This document shows, in pieces, positions 17,920 through 27,366 of a DNA stretch of 64,000 nucleotides. The notes under the pieces were generated by a model. The model saw only the letters and a list, made by a program, of their open reading frames with translations, made no database searches and was not told where the DNA came from. The DNA lies in NCBI GenBank assembly GCA_021740785.1, contig JAIOZI010000013.1, positions 1 through 64,000 on the forward strand, read 5' to 3'. This DNA comes from Melioribacteraceae bacterium (lineage in GTDB: Bacteria > Bacteroidota > Ignavibacteria > Ignavibacteriales > Melioribacteraceae). Made by a program: the position numbers and the translations under genes. Each line of letters begins with the position of its first letter. Positions within the stretch are counted from its first letter, which is position 1.

Positions 17920-20115
17920 ATGAAAAGAAATCAAATTTGTATTATTAGTATAATTTTAATATTGCTGGTTATTGCTGATCCAATTTATTCTCAGAGGGAT
18001 CTAGCGACTCATACCAGGGGGAAATTGTGGGAAACATTAATGAATTATGGTTTTATCGGCTCACCTGGGGCATGGGATTATAATGAAGTAACCGGTATAG
18101 GATTTTATCCCGGTTTCCAAGGTTATTTTTTCCCGAACCATGAAGAAAAAGCGAATGATCCGGGAGAAGTTACTAATGCTAATTTTCATAATTTTGCAAG
18201 CGGACCTGCAATTATGGTAAAAGATGCAATGAACTTAGTCCCACCGGATTATAAGCCTAAACCTATCGACTATCTTTTTTATCAGGCTCCCATGGCTGGT
18301 TCAAACGGCACAATATTTAACTATCATAAATGGGAAAGAACTGAAAATTATATAGAATCAAATGAATTTAATTCTTCACTCCCAGAAGAAATGTTATTTA
18401 CATATTTCCCAACCGTTACCGGCGTTACAGTCAAACTCAGAACTATGCAGTGGGGATTCCCGCTGTATGACGATTTTATAATCTATGATTATACCTTTGT
18501 TAATACAGGGGATCAAGTTATTACTGCATTAAACGATACAAAAGTATTGGAGCAGACCTTGAATGAAGTGTGGCTGGCTTTTCAAAGCGGAATATCAGTC
18601 TCAACAAAAGGTACGCTGAATTTTCATTATAATGATCGGAGATTTGAAGATTCGGCAGCGCCGGCGGGAGGATTTGGCGGATATCAAAATCCCGGAACAG
18701 ATGTTTATTCCGTAAACAATCTTGAACCCGATGGAAAAGGATTGTTCTATTACAGCAGGGATTACAACGGTGGTAAAAGTCCGTTAGATTGGACAGGTTA
18801 CGCCATAAAATCCAATTGGGAAAATCTTCTAAGAGTTCGCCCGGAGTGGGAACCTGAACTGCAGGACCCGGCATGTTTCGGATTCGTTTTTCTTTATATG
18901 GATCCTATACCTGACGGAGGTGCGTCAATGGAAGTTGATCCTTCTCATTTTAGCGTTTACAACGATGAGGGAAATTCTTTTCAAGGTAAATCTCTCGATT
19001 TTAATGAATTCTTCGGACCCCGGTCATTCAAAAATGATTTCATTTATAATTTTCTCAAACATGATTTCCAAACCGCTAATGACGGAAAGGTCTATGCTTG
19101 GTACACCAGCTCATTCGGTCCATATACATTAGCTCCCGGTGATTCAATAAGATTGGTAATTGCAGAAATTGCAGGTCAAATGGATATGGTGGATGTGGTA
19201 AAAGGAGATCCGAACGGATATTTTCCGGATAGCTCAATTGCTGAAATTGAACGGAATGTTGAAGCGGTAAGAAATGCGGTGAAATGGGGAATAGGCGCTA
19301 CGGTTGATGGAATAAACCTAGCCGCGGATGTACCTGAAAGCCCGCCCGCTCCTAACTGTATAGCGGCAACTACATCTATCGGCGCTGATACAGCAATAAT
19401 ATCTGTAACATGGGATAAAATAGCAGAAGAAAAAATTATCGAAGATGCATCCGGTTCCGTTTTCTATGATGGTTCGTCAGATTTATCCGGTTATCGAATC
19501 TTCCGGGGAATTGATGGTGAAAAAAGAGGTGCATGGGAGCTTTTAAAAGATATACCACTTGCAAATTTTGATGAATATTGGAATGATGAACTAGAGCTAT
19601 ATCAATATAAAGATAGAGATATTCAGTTCGGTGACGAATTCTATTATTATGTTCAAGCATATAATTCTACACCAAAGCAATGGACATCGGCAAACGGTAC
19701 GGTTGTAAATAATCTCCCGGAACTTGCCAGCGGTGATTATAATATGACGGAGATTACAAATGCACAGCCGGGTCCCGTATCTATTAATGAGGGGTGGGAT
19801 GTGTTTGTTGCACCCAATCCATATATAGAAGGTGATCCGACACATAGCTTTGCCGGTTCGAATACCCGCAAAATTGAATTTAGGAATCTTCCCGAAAAAA
19901 TAAAGATAAAGATTTTTAATATAGCCGGGGAATTAGTAAAAACTTTATACCACGGACCTGATAAATTCGGAAATTTAACCGGAAGTGAAATCTGGGATCA
20001 ACGTTCTGATGCGGGTCTTTTGGTGGCTCCGGGTCTTTATATATACGTGCTGGAGTCAGAAACCGAAGGTACAATTGGAAATAGAAACACCGGCAAATTT
20101 ATGATAATCCGTTAA
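17920..20115 (+). CDS. large secreted protein with C-terminal FlgD-like/T9SS-type domain
   Basis: A 731-residue protein following the TonB receptor by 30 bases. It has a signal peptide (IILILLVIADPIYS), a long N-terminal region rich in aromatic residues that I do not recognise, a fibronectin-like stretch (about 465-600, PPAPNCIAATT onward) and a terminal beta-domain with IKIFNIAGELVKTLYHG and GLYIYVLES, the pattern of FlgD-Ig-like/T9SS type A sorting domains. No glycosidase motif was seen. Proteins of this form beside SusD-less TonB receptors in FCB-group genomes may be surface ligand-binding partners, but that role is inference. Confidence 0.75.
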   Translation: MKRNQICIISIILILLVIADPIYSQRDLATHTRGKLWETLMNYGFIGSPGAWDYNEVTGIGFYPGFQGYFFPNHEEKANDPGEVTNANFHNFASGPAIMVKDAMNLVPPDYKPKPIDYLFYQAPMAGSNGTIFNYHKWERTENYIESNEFNSSLPEEMLFTYFPTVTGVTVKLRTMQWGFPLYDDFIIYDYTFVNTGDQVITALNDTKVLEQTLNEVWLAFQSGISVSTKGTLNFHYNDRRFEDSAAPAGGFGGYQNPGTDVYSVNNLEPDGKGLFYYSRDYNGGKSPLDWTGYAIKSNWENLLRVRPEWEPELQDPACFGFVFLYMDPIPDGGASMEVDPSHFSVYNDEGNSFQGKSLDFNEFFGPRSFKNDFIYNFLKHDFQTANDGKVYAWYTSSFGPYTLAPGDSIRLVIAEIAGQMDMVDVVKGDPNGYFPDSSIAEIERNVEAVRNAVKWGIGATVDGINLAADVPESPPAPNCIAATTSIGADTAIISVTWDKIAEEKIIEDASGSVFYDGSSDLSGYRIFRGIDGEKRGAWELLKDIPLANFDEYWNDELELYQYKDRDIQFGDEFYYYVQAYNSTPKQWTSANGTVVNNLPELASGDYNMTEITNAQPGPVSINEGWDVFVAPNPYIEGDPTHSFAGSNTRKIEFRNLPEKIKIKIFNIAGELVKTLYHGPDKFGNLTGSEIWDQRSDAGLLVAPGLYIYVLESETEGTIGNRNTGKFMIIR

Positions 20116-20158
20116 GTCAATATTGTTGACTTTATTTGAATAATCGGAGGTTATTAAA

Positions 20159-21139
20159 TTGAAACGAACAACAATAATCATAATATCTATCTTACTTAAT
20201 ATTTCAGTTCAAGCCCAGTTTAATAAAGTAGGTAGAACAGCATTACAGTTTTTGAAAATAGGAAACGGCGCCAGACAAGTTGCACAGGGCGAAGCCGGCA
20301 TAGCGAATGCCAATGATATAAATGCGGTTTTTTGGAATCCTGCAGCAACAACCGGGATAGATTTGGCAGAAGCATCTTTTAATTATACAAGCTGGATTGC
20401 CGATCTGAAAGTTTTATCCGGGGCTGTCGGGATGAACTTTGAAGGTATTGGTGTTTTTTCATTCAGTTTTATTAAACTGGGATACGGCGACCTTGATGAA
20501 GCATTAGTTACAAGCTCAACGGGCGGTTTAGATACAAGAACCGGCAATACTTTCACCGGGGGTGATCTTGCCTTGGCTTTTTCGTATGCCAGATATTTTA
20601 CCGATAAACTTTCTATCGGTATAAGTGCAAAATATCTTGAAGAAGAATTATATAATTTCAGCACCTCTCTCTGGGCATTCGATGTCGGCAGTTACTATGA
20701 AACCGGCTGGAAGGGAATAAGATTAGGTATGAGCGCTCAGAATTTTTCATCCCAGGCAAGGTGGATGCATACACTTGAAGAAGCACAGCAGTCGTATGAA
20801 ATTCCAATTATGTATAGAATCGGGGCTTCAATGGATGTGATGGGCGGTGAAAACCTTTTGCTGGGGGGAGATCCGGAAATGCATAAACTTACGTTTAGTT
20901 TGGATGCAATTCATTCAAATGATTACGGTGAAAGAATGCACTTTGGCGCTGAATATTATTTTATGAATAGATTTGCCCTCCGCGGCGGCTATAAATTGAA
21001 TTATGATGAAGGTAATTTATCTTTTGGTATTGGTGTTCAACAGGAGTTGTCAGGGATTTCTTTTCAATTCGATTACGCTTATGTAAAGTACGACTACCTT
21101 GAATCACCACATAGGTTTACTATTACACTTGCATATTAA
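20159..21139 (+). CDS. PorV/PorQ-like outer-membrane protein
   Basis: A 326-residue outer-membrane barrel protein. After a signal peptide ending in VQAQ comes ALQFLKIGNGARQVAQGEAG and NDINAVFWNPA, the signature N-terminus of PorV/PorQ family proteins, which in type IX secretion hand cargo to the attachment complex. Barrel strands run to the C-terminus. The start is TTG with a strong CGGAGG seven bases upstream. Its position after a T9SS-type secreted protein suggests a dedicated partner for exporting or anchoring the locus's own cargo. No core T9SS genes (porK-N, sov) are in the window. Confidence 0.85.
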   Translation: MKRTTIIIISILLNISVQAQFNKVGRTALQFLKIGNGARQVAQGEAGIANANDINAVFWNPAATTGIDLAEASFNYTSWIADLKVLSGAVGMNFEGIGVFSFSFIKLGYGDLDEALVTSSTGGLDTRTGNTFTGGDLALAFSYARYFTDKLSIGISAKYLEEELYNFSTSLWAFDVGSYYETGWKGIRLGMSAQNFSSQARWMHTLEEAQQSYEIPIMYRIGASMDVMGGENLLLGGDPEMHKLTFSLDAIHSNDYGERMHFGAEYYFMNRFALRGGYKLNYDEGNLSFGIGVQQELSGISFQFDYAYVKYDYLESPHRFTITLAY

Positions 21140-21243
21140 TTGTATGTAGATACAAAGAAGCTTTTATGATGCGGCATTTTTTCGAATAGCGATGCTTGTA
21201 AATTCCAAAATATCATTCATTAAGTTTATAACGGAGTAATTGC

Positions 21244-24200
21244 ATGGGTTTTGCTCAGGTACTATTAAATGGTGAAAAATTAACTAAAAATAATTTTGCT
21301 GATCCTCCAAAAGCAATGGGCGTTTTACCGTTCTGGTTTTGGAATGGTGAAATGGAAGAAGAAGAGATGCGATGGCAGATGAAGGAATATCATTCAAAAG
21401 GTATCTCGGGATTATTCATTCACGGACGGTTTGGTGAGTCTATTGGATATTTATCCGACACATGGTTTGAAAGAACTAAACATGCCGTAAAAATTGCAAA
21501 AGAAATCGGAATCGATGTTTGGGTATATGATGAAATGAATTGGCCGAGCGGAAGCGCTTATAGAAAAGTACCCAAAGAAAATCCGAAACTCCGGCAAAAA
21601 TATTTAGAGATGGTAGCACTACCTGTTCCCGGACCTATATTCACCTTTCTTGAAGCAACAGATGATCGATATGTAAACACAGGGGATTCAAAACCAATAG
21701 TTGCTTATGCGTGTTCGGAAGATGAGTTTAATGGCAATCTTAACCCCGATACATTAATAGATCTAACGCCAAATTTATCTTTTAATGCGGTAATTCCCTG
21801 GGAAGCCCCAAAGGGAAATTGGCGTCTGCTTTATTTTCTGGAAAAAGAGATTGATTATTATATAGATGCATTAAATCCGGATTCCACAAAAAAATTCTTG
21901 GATGAAACTCACGAAAAATATAAATCGGCAGTTGGTGAAGAATTTGGCGGCGTAATGCCGGGTTTTTATACCGATGAACCGGCAATGCATTATTACCACG
22001 TTGGTATGCAGAATCAAGTTATTCCTTGGACTACTCAAATGTTCAAAATATTTAGAGAAAGAAGAGGATATGATTTGAAACCGTATCTCCCTGCACTCTT
22101 TTTAGATATGGGTGAAAAAACCGCACAAGTACGTTTCGATTTTTGGAAGACTTTAACCGAGCAGTATTCAGAATCTTATTATAAACAGATTCGGGACTGG
22201 TGTGAAGCCAACAATGTTTTATTCACGGGTCACTTGCTCGGTGAAGAATGGATTTGGATGCACTCACGATGCGAAGGAAATATATTCAAACATCTGAAAC
22301 ATATGCACATAACCGGTGTTGATCATCTTTACCCTATTGTTGGTTCTAAAGATGCGCCGAGCCAGCATGTAGCACTTAAGATTGCCAGTTCTGCGGCACA
22401 TCATTACGGAAGCAGTCAGCTTCTTTGTGAATCAATGGGCGGAACTTATTGGGACTGCACATTGGAAAGAATGAAATGGATTGCAAACTGGGAATATGCG
22501 CTCGGAGTAACAATTTTTAATAACCACGGTTATCATTATTCGATTGAGGGTGAACGGAAACGGGATTGGCCGCCTTCGCAATTTTATCATCATACCTGGT
22601 GGAAGTATTATGATCATTTCGTGAAATACATGTCGCGATTAGGGCACATGCTTTCAGGGGGAAAACATGTTGCGAAAATTTTAATGCTTTACCCGATTAA
22701 CAGCGCATGGGCAAATTATAAACCCAGCGGTCCTACCGGCTTATTTAATCTAATGCAGTCTGATTTTGATTACTTAACTGATCTGTTTCTGCGTCTTCAT
22801 TATGATTTTGACTATACTGATGAAGATATTCTTGCGGACGCCGAAGTGGTTGACGGTAAACTTAAAATCAATCAAGAGGAATTCTCCGTAATATTTCTCC
22901 CACCCATAACTGCTCTACAGAAAAGTGCATTTGATAAGTTAAACGAATTTGTATCAAAGGGTGGAACTTTAATCGCTGATACAATAATTCCAAATACTCT
23001 GCTTGATGAAGAACCGCCGGATTACAATGAGAAAATCAGAGAATTATTTGGCAAAGACCCCGCCGAATTATTGATGAATTTAACCAACGGGAATTCCTTT
23101 AATATAAGCAAGTCGAACAGCATCGGTGAAGGCTCGGTATACCTGATTGAAGGAAAAGGGTTATCATCAGAAAAGAAAGAAGCAGAAATTAAAAATCTAT
23201 TAGATCAGGTAGTAGTTCCGGATATAACAATCAGTGAAGAAGATGTTTTTTATTTACACAAAATAAAAGACGATTTCGATTTGTATTTCCTAACCAATAC
23301 TCAACAGAAAAAGTTGGGTCAAGTTGAAATAACATTTGAAAAGGTTGGAACCCCGGAATTATGGAATCCTGAAACCGGTGAAATTGAGAAAATGAATATC
23401 TATTCTGTTGAGAATAATAGGTTGAAATTAACACTTCCGTTCGATTCAACCCAATCACATTTTATAATTATTAGAGATGAACTTGAAAGACCGTATGTAA
23501 CGTCAACCAATCTGCTTATTTCAGAATTAACTAACGGCATGTTAAAAGGTTATGCAATAGACAAAATTGATAAAGCAACAGCGGAAGTTGTTACAGAAGC
23601 AGGCAAGAAAACAGTTAGCGTGGAATCAATAGAAAAATTGGACGATATAAAACTTGATGGAAATTTTTCATTCAATATTACAGAAGATAATGTTTTGTGT
23701 ATTGGTAAATATAAAATGATGATGGAAGATGAAAAATCAAATGTTGATGATATAGTTAAGGAAGATTACGACGACAATAATTGGCTTAATGTTACAATGG
23801 GTGCATGGGAAATGCAGCTTCCGCAGGAACGAGACGATGCATCATACCCGGTTACACTTTGGTACAGAACATCTTTTGTGATTGAAAATGTTCCGGATAA
23901 TCCAAGAATATTGATTGACGGGTTTAGCGGAAAGGAATATCAATTATATATCAACGGTCAGGAAGTTAAGGACAAAGGCAGCAGAAGTAAAATCGATGCC
24001 GAGATAAAGCAAGTTGATATAAAGAATTTTGTTAAAGAAGGAAAGAATATTATTGCTGTTAAACTTGTCGCTGTCAGAAGAACAGACGGACTTCTCGATT
24101 TAATAAAGATAGTCGGAGATTTTACATTGAACAGTAATAATAACATTTACACAATTGGTGAAAAGGTTGATAAGATTAGTCTGGGTGATTGGGCAAAGCA

Positions 24201-24522
24201 GGGTTATCCATTTTATTCCGGTACCGGGGTTTATAAAACTGAATTCAATCTGCCGAATGATTATTTAAAGGGCAGACTTTTCCTAGATGTTAATTGCGGA
24301 GAGGATGTTCTCGAAGTGAAGGTTAATGAAAGCGACTCTAAACTCGCGCTTTGGAATCCATACCGGCTTGATATAACAGAAATGGTAAAAAAAGGAAATA
24401 ATAAAATTGAGTTAAGCGTTACAAATACATTGATCAATATGCTGGAAGCTGTTGAAAAGGAATCCGGAATATTTCAACCCCCAGTAATTATTCATGCACC
24501 GGAATATGAAATTGAATTTTAG
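21244..24522 (+). CDS. GH106-like glycoside hydrolase (possible alpha-L-rhamnosidase)
   Basis: A 1092-residue protein with no signal peptide, so cytoplasmic unless exported unusually. Residues 24-90 (PFWFWNGEM, GISGLFIHGR, then DVWVYDEMNWPSG) match the TIM-barrel opening of GH106-type proteins. Acidic candidates lie in YTDEPAM (about 240) and CESMGG (about 398). A GATase-like segment follows (GGTLIADTIIPN), and two GH2-type jelly-roll modules occupy the last 230 residues (LWYRTSFVIENVPDN; GTGVYKTEFNLP). GH106 members are mostly alpha-L-rhamnosidases, but this is a distant relative, so rhamnose is only suggested. CGGAG precedes the ATG. The gene starts a new run after the envelope block. Confidence 0.65.
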   Translation: MGFAQVLLNGEKLTKNNFADPPKAMGVLPFWFWNGEMEEEEMRWQMKEYHSKGISGLFIHGRFGESIGYLSDTWFERTKHAVKIAKEIGIDVWVYDEMNWPSGSAYRKVPKENPKLRQKYLEMVALPVPGPIFTFLEATDDRYVNTGDSKPIVAYACSEDEFNGNLNPDTLIDLTPNLSFNAVIPWEAPKGNWRLLYFLEKEIDYYIDALNPDSTKKFLDETHEKYKSAVGEEFGGVMPGFYTDEPAMHYYHVGMQNQVIPWTTQMFKIFRERRGYDLKPYLPALFLDMGEKTAQVRFDFWKTLTEQYSESYYKQIRDWCEANNVLFTGHLLGEEWIWMHSRCEGNIFKHLKHMHITGVDHLYPIVGSKDAPSQHVALKIASSAAHHYGSSQLLCESMGGTYWDCTLERMKWIANWEYALGVTIFNNHGYHYSIEGERKRDWPPSQFYHHTWWKYYDHFVKYMSRLGHMLSGGKHVAKILMLYPINSAWANYKPSGPTGLFNLMQSDFDYLTDLFLRLHYDFDYTDEDILADAEVVDGKLKINQEEFSVIFLPPITALQKSAFDKLNEFVSKGGTLIADTIIPNTLLDEEPPDYNEKIRELFGKDPAELLMNLTNGNSFNISKSNSIGEGSVYLIEGKGLSSEKKEAEIKNLLDQVVVPDITISEEDVFYLHKIKDDFDLYFLTNTQQKKLGQVEITFEKVGTPELWNPETGEIEKMNIYSVENNRLKLTLPFDSTQSHFIIIRDELERPYVTSTNLLISELTNGMLKGYAIDKIDKATAEVVTEAGKKTVSVESIEKLDDIKLDGNFSFNITEDNVLCIGKYKMMMEDEKSNVDDIVKEDYDDNNWLNVTMGAWEMQLPQERDDASYPVTLWYRTSFVIENVPDNPRILIDGFSGKEYQLYINGQEVKDKGSRSKIDAEIKQVDIKNFVKEGKNIIAVKLVAVRRTDGLLDLIKIVGDFTLNSNNNIYTIGEKVDKISLGDWAKQGYPFYSGTGVYKTEFNLPNDYLKGRLFLDVNCGEDVLEVKVNESDSKLALWNPYRLDITEMVKKGNNKIELSVTNTLINMLEAVEKESGIFQPPVIIHAPEYEIEF

Positions 24523-24538
24523 TATGGCGGAGTTATAG

Positions 24539-25462
24539 ATGAATACAGATGGTGTTTTGGTTGTCGGCAGTGTGAACATGGATATGGTAGTTTCGACAAA
24601 CAGGTTTCCGAAACCGGGTGAAACGATCTTTGGTTCCGACTTCAAAATGTTTCCCGGAGGTAAAGGAGCAAATCAGGCGACAGCTTGCAGCAGGCTTGGT
24701 GCAAAAACGTTATTCCTTGGTAAACTCGGCAATGATGATTTTGCAAAATCTCTTGGTAAATCTATGTCCGAAAATGGAATTGACCCGAAGTATTTGATTC
24801 ATTCGGATGATGTTCATACCGGAATGGCAATGATTACGGTTAATGAAGAGGGGGAAAATGAAATCGTTGTAGTCTCCGGTGCAAATATGAGTATTACTCC
24901 CGGGGAAATTGAAAGAACAAAACATGCATTCGGCGAAGTAAAGATTGTTGTAACTCAATTTGAAGTGCCTTACGATGTTGTAAAAAAAACGGCTGAGATA
25001 ACAAAAGAATTTGGACATGTATTTATTTTGAATCCGGCTCCTGCAGCGAAAATTAAAAATGATTTATATGAATTGATCGATTTCATTACTCCAAATGAAA
25101 ATGAATTGCAGTCGTTAACAGGAATAAAAGTTAATAGCAAGGAAACTGCAGAGTTAGCTGCGCGTGAATTGATTTCACTTGGCGTAAAGAATGTTATAGT
25201 GACAATGGGTTCAGCCGGGTCATTATTTGTAAATTCAAAAACATCAAAAATTTTTACGACTGATAAAGTTCATGCAATTGATACAACCGGGGCAGGCGAT
25301 ACATTCAATGGTGCTTTAGCATTCTCACTTGCAAATGGATATGATATTGATAAGGCAATAAAAATTGCAAACAAGGCAGCATCAATTGCGATCACCAAAA
25401 TGGGAGCGCAAAGTTCAATGCCGTACTTATCGGAAATTGAAGACTTTTTAACAAAATTATAA
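24539..25462 (+). CDS. rbsK: ribokinase
   Basis: A 307-residue PfkB-family kinase that phosphorylates ribose, or a related sugar, at the 5-position in the cytoplasm. The substrate-binding glycine motif GGKGANQA is at 40-47, and the anion-hole and catalytic base motif TTGAGDTFNGA has Asp254 as the base. The opening VVGSVNMDMV is typical of RbsK. GGAG precedes the ATG. It is 16 bases from the GH106-like gene and followed by a ribose-pyranase gene, which supports ribose as substrate. A nucleoside hydrolase at 57123 could supply ribose. Confidence 0.93.
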   Translation: MNTDGVLVVGSVNMDMVVSTNRFPKPGETIFGSDFKMFPGGKGANQATACSRLGAKTLFLGKLGNDDFAKSLGKSMSENGIDPKYLIHSDDVHTGMAMITVNEEGENEIVVVSGANMSITPGEIERTKHAFGEVKIVVTQFEVPYDVVKKTAEITKEFGHVFILNPAPAAKIKNDLYELIDFITPNENELQSLTGIKVNSKETAELAARELISLGVKNVIVTMGSAGSLFVNSKTSKIFTTDKVHAIDTTGAGDTFNGALAFSLANGYDIDKAIKIANKAASIAITKMGAQSSMPYLSEIEDFLTKL

Positions 25463-25481
25463 ATTGCCGGGAAATTTTCTA

Positions 25482-25886
25482 ATGAAAAAAATCGGTGTTT
25501 TAAATGCCCCTTTATCTAGGGTAATTGCATCAATGGGACACACGGACAAAATAGTGATTTGTGACAGCGGATTGCCAATACCTAAAAATGCTGATGTTGT
25601 TGACCTAGCGCTAACAAAAAATATTCCTCGTTTCCTTGACGTTCTTAGAATAATTCTAGAAGAACTCGAAGTTGAAAAAGCAATTATTGCGAAAGAACTG
25701 GTTGAGGGTAATACCGTCTTGTTCCAGGAAATACAGAAGTTATTGCCAAATAAAGAAATTGAGGAAGTTCAACATGAGAATTTTAAGAAACTTTCTCGCG
25801 AAAACGGTGACGTTGCTTTTGTACGTACAGGCGAAGCTACGGCTTTTGCAAATATAATTCTCATATCCGGAGTTACATTCGGTTAA
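25482..25886 (+). CDS. rbsD: D-ribose pyranase
   Basis: A 134-residue RbsD-family mutarotase that converts pyranose to furanose ribose so ribokinase can act. The invariant catalytic His is at residue 20 (ASMGHTDKI), followed by the signature DSGLPIP, and the C-terminus FVRTGEATAFANIILISGV is family-typical. I chose ATG 25482 because family members begin MKK just before GVLN; an upstream TTG at 25464 would add six residues. It follows rbsK directly and precedes a wrecked sulfatase gene. Confidence 0.92.
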   Translation: MKKIGVLNAPLSRVIASMGHTDKIVICDSGLPIPKNADVVDLALTKNIPRFLDVLRIILEELEVEKAIIAKELVEGNTVLFQEIQKLLPNKEIEEVQHENFKKLSRENGDVAFVRTGEATAFANIILISGVTFG

Positions 25887-25902
25887 TAGCTGATAAAAAT
25901 TT

Positions 25903-26194
25903 ATGAGAATAATTTATTTCGACATTGATTCATTGCGACCGGATCATCTTGGATGTTGCGGATAGCATCGTAATACTAGTCCGGCAATAGACAAAATTGC
26001 GGATGACGGTATTCGGTTTAATAATTGCTATACATCCGCAAGATTCTATGTGGCTTGTTATAAAAGAAGGCGGACCTATGCATACTCGTTTGGGTGTTAA
26101 AGACTATATAAAAAGATTAAAAGAAACAGGAAGAGAAAAACAAGCTGCGATAATGATAAATAAACATCCAGATTTGGCTGAAGAGAAAGAATGA
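25903..26194 (+). pseudogene. sulfatase gene remnant with internal deletion
   Basis: The first part reads MRIIYFDIDSLRPDHLG then CCG, an in-frame TAG, HRNTSPAIDKIADDGIRF and NNCYTSA. This is the N-terminus of formylglycine-dependent sulfatases, with the TAG replacing the Tyr expected in GYHRNT. After about 50 codons the homology jumps to a different frame: DSMWLVIKEGGPMHT, then DYIKRLKETGREKQA up to the stop at 26192-26194, which is the usual sulfatase C-terminus. The C-x-P/S-x-R active site and some 350 residues between are gone. The stop overlaps the start of the next gene. The remnant implies that sulfated sugars were once a substrate of this locus. Confidence 0.82.
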
Positions 26195-27174
26195 AATATA
26201 GAATGTTTGGAAATATGAAATGGGAAGTATCGGAAATCGGATTCGGCGGCTGGGCAATCGGCGGTGGCTGGGGACCGCAAAGTGATGAAGATTCTGTAAA
26301 AGCTTTGCATCGCGCAATTGATTTGGGAGTAAATTTTATTGATACCGCTCAAGGTTACGGTGATGGTAAAAGTGAAGAAATAATCGGTGAAGTTTTGAAA
26401 GAGAGAAGTGAAGATATTTTTGTCGCAACCAAGGTCCCACCTAAAGAATTTGATTATCCGCCAAGAATAGATTTCGATGCAAATAAAGCTTTTCCCAAAA
26501 ATTATTTGATTGAAGAATGTGAAAAATCATTAAAAAGATTGAAACGTGATTATATAGACGTTTATCAACTGCATACATGGTCTGCTAAGTTTAATATTAA
26601 TGATGAGCTTTTCGAGACATTTGAAAAATTGAAAAATGACGGAAAGATTAGAGCTTCGGGAGCTTCAGTTCCCGATACGGCGCCTCATTATATAATCGGT
26701 GCGTTAGTTGACGGCAAAATTGATTCAATACAACTGATCTATAATTTGTTCGAACAATTTCCTGCATGGAATACTCTGAAAGTATGCAAAGATTACGACA
26801 TCGGCGTGATTGTGAGAGTGCCGTTTGATGAAGGAGCATTAACCGGCAAATATGATGAAAATACTATCTTCAGTGAAGGTGATATCAGAAATCATTATTT
26901 CAGAGGTAATAATTTGAAAATTGTTTCTGAAAAAGTTAATGAGATAGTAAAATTCAAAGCTGAAAAATTTCCGGAATTATCAATGGCTGATTTCGCACTC
27001 AAATTCTGTCTCAGTAATAACACGGTTTCAACTGTTATTCCCGGTATTCGTAATATTCATCAGGCTGAAATGAATACCTCAGTTAGTGATGGAAAATATT
27101 TTACTAGCGATGAATTAAAGGAATTATCAAAATTTGCTTGGCGAAAAGATTTTTGGAATGAAGAAGTAAGTTAA
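26191..27174 (+). CDS. aldo/keto reductase
   Basis: A 327-residue NADPH-dependent TIM-barrel reductase of the cytoplasm. The catalytic tetrad is visible: Asp51 and Tyr56 (DTAQGYGDG), Lys81 (ATKVPP) and His128 (YQLHTW). The cofactor-binding end shows CLSNNTVSTVIPGIRN. The ATG overlaps the stop of the sulfatase remnant by ATGA. A second, different aldo/keto reductase is encoded at 53528-54556. Sugar or keto-sugar reduction is likely from context; the exact substrate is not evident. Confidence 0.92.
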   Translation: MKYRMFGNMKWEVSEIGFGGWAIGGGWGPQSDEDSVKALHRAIDLGVNFIDTAQGYGDGKSEEIIGEVLKERSEDIFVATKVPPKEFDYPPRIDFDANKAFPKNYLIEECEKSLKRLKRDYIDVYQLHTWSAKFNINDELFETFEKLKNDGKIRASGASVPDTAPHYIIGALVDGKIDSIQLIYNLFEQFPAWNTLKVCKDYDIGVIVRVPFDEGALTGKYDENTIFSEGDIRNHYFRGNNLKIVSEKVNEIVKFKAEKFPELSMADFALKFCLSNNTVSTVIPGIRNIHQAEMNTSVSDGKYFTSDELKELSKFAWRKDFWNEEVS

Positions 27175-27205
27175 ACAAGATCTATTGTTTCAGTAAGAAG
27201 ATTAT

Positions 27206-27307
27206 CATTCCGAAGGAGTCGTTTTGTAACGGCTGAGGAATCTAAATTTACAGTTTGAAAATACTTTAAGAAAAGATTCTTCTCTTTATTTCGTTTCGCT
27301 CGGAATG
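27206..27307. repeat. inverted-repeat element A, copy 1
   Basis: The outer arms CATTCCGA (27206-27213) and TCGGAATG (27300-27307) are exact complements. The inner arms GAGGAATCT (27235-27243) and AGATTCTTC (27274-27282) pair with one mismatch. The same layout occurs at 38503-38609. It lies in the 192-base gap between the aldo/keto reductase and the lipoprotein glycosidase, which otherwise holds only the GGAG ribosome site of the latter. Confidence 0.75.
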
Positions 27308-27366
27308 GCAAATTTTAAGGCAATTACTGATTATAAGTTTCAATCAAATACAAAACGGAGAAGACA

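Noticed and set aside
20116-20130. GTCAA/TTGAC hairpin after the 731-residue protein gene
   Set aside because: A five-base stem with a five-base loop is too weak to call a terminator, and the next gene is close downstream.
21139-21160. Short palindrome TTGTAT/ATACAA after the PorV-like gene, considered as a terminator
   Set aside because: Weak A/T stem and no T-run follow it, so termination is not supported.
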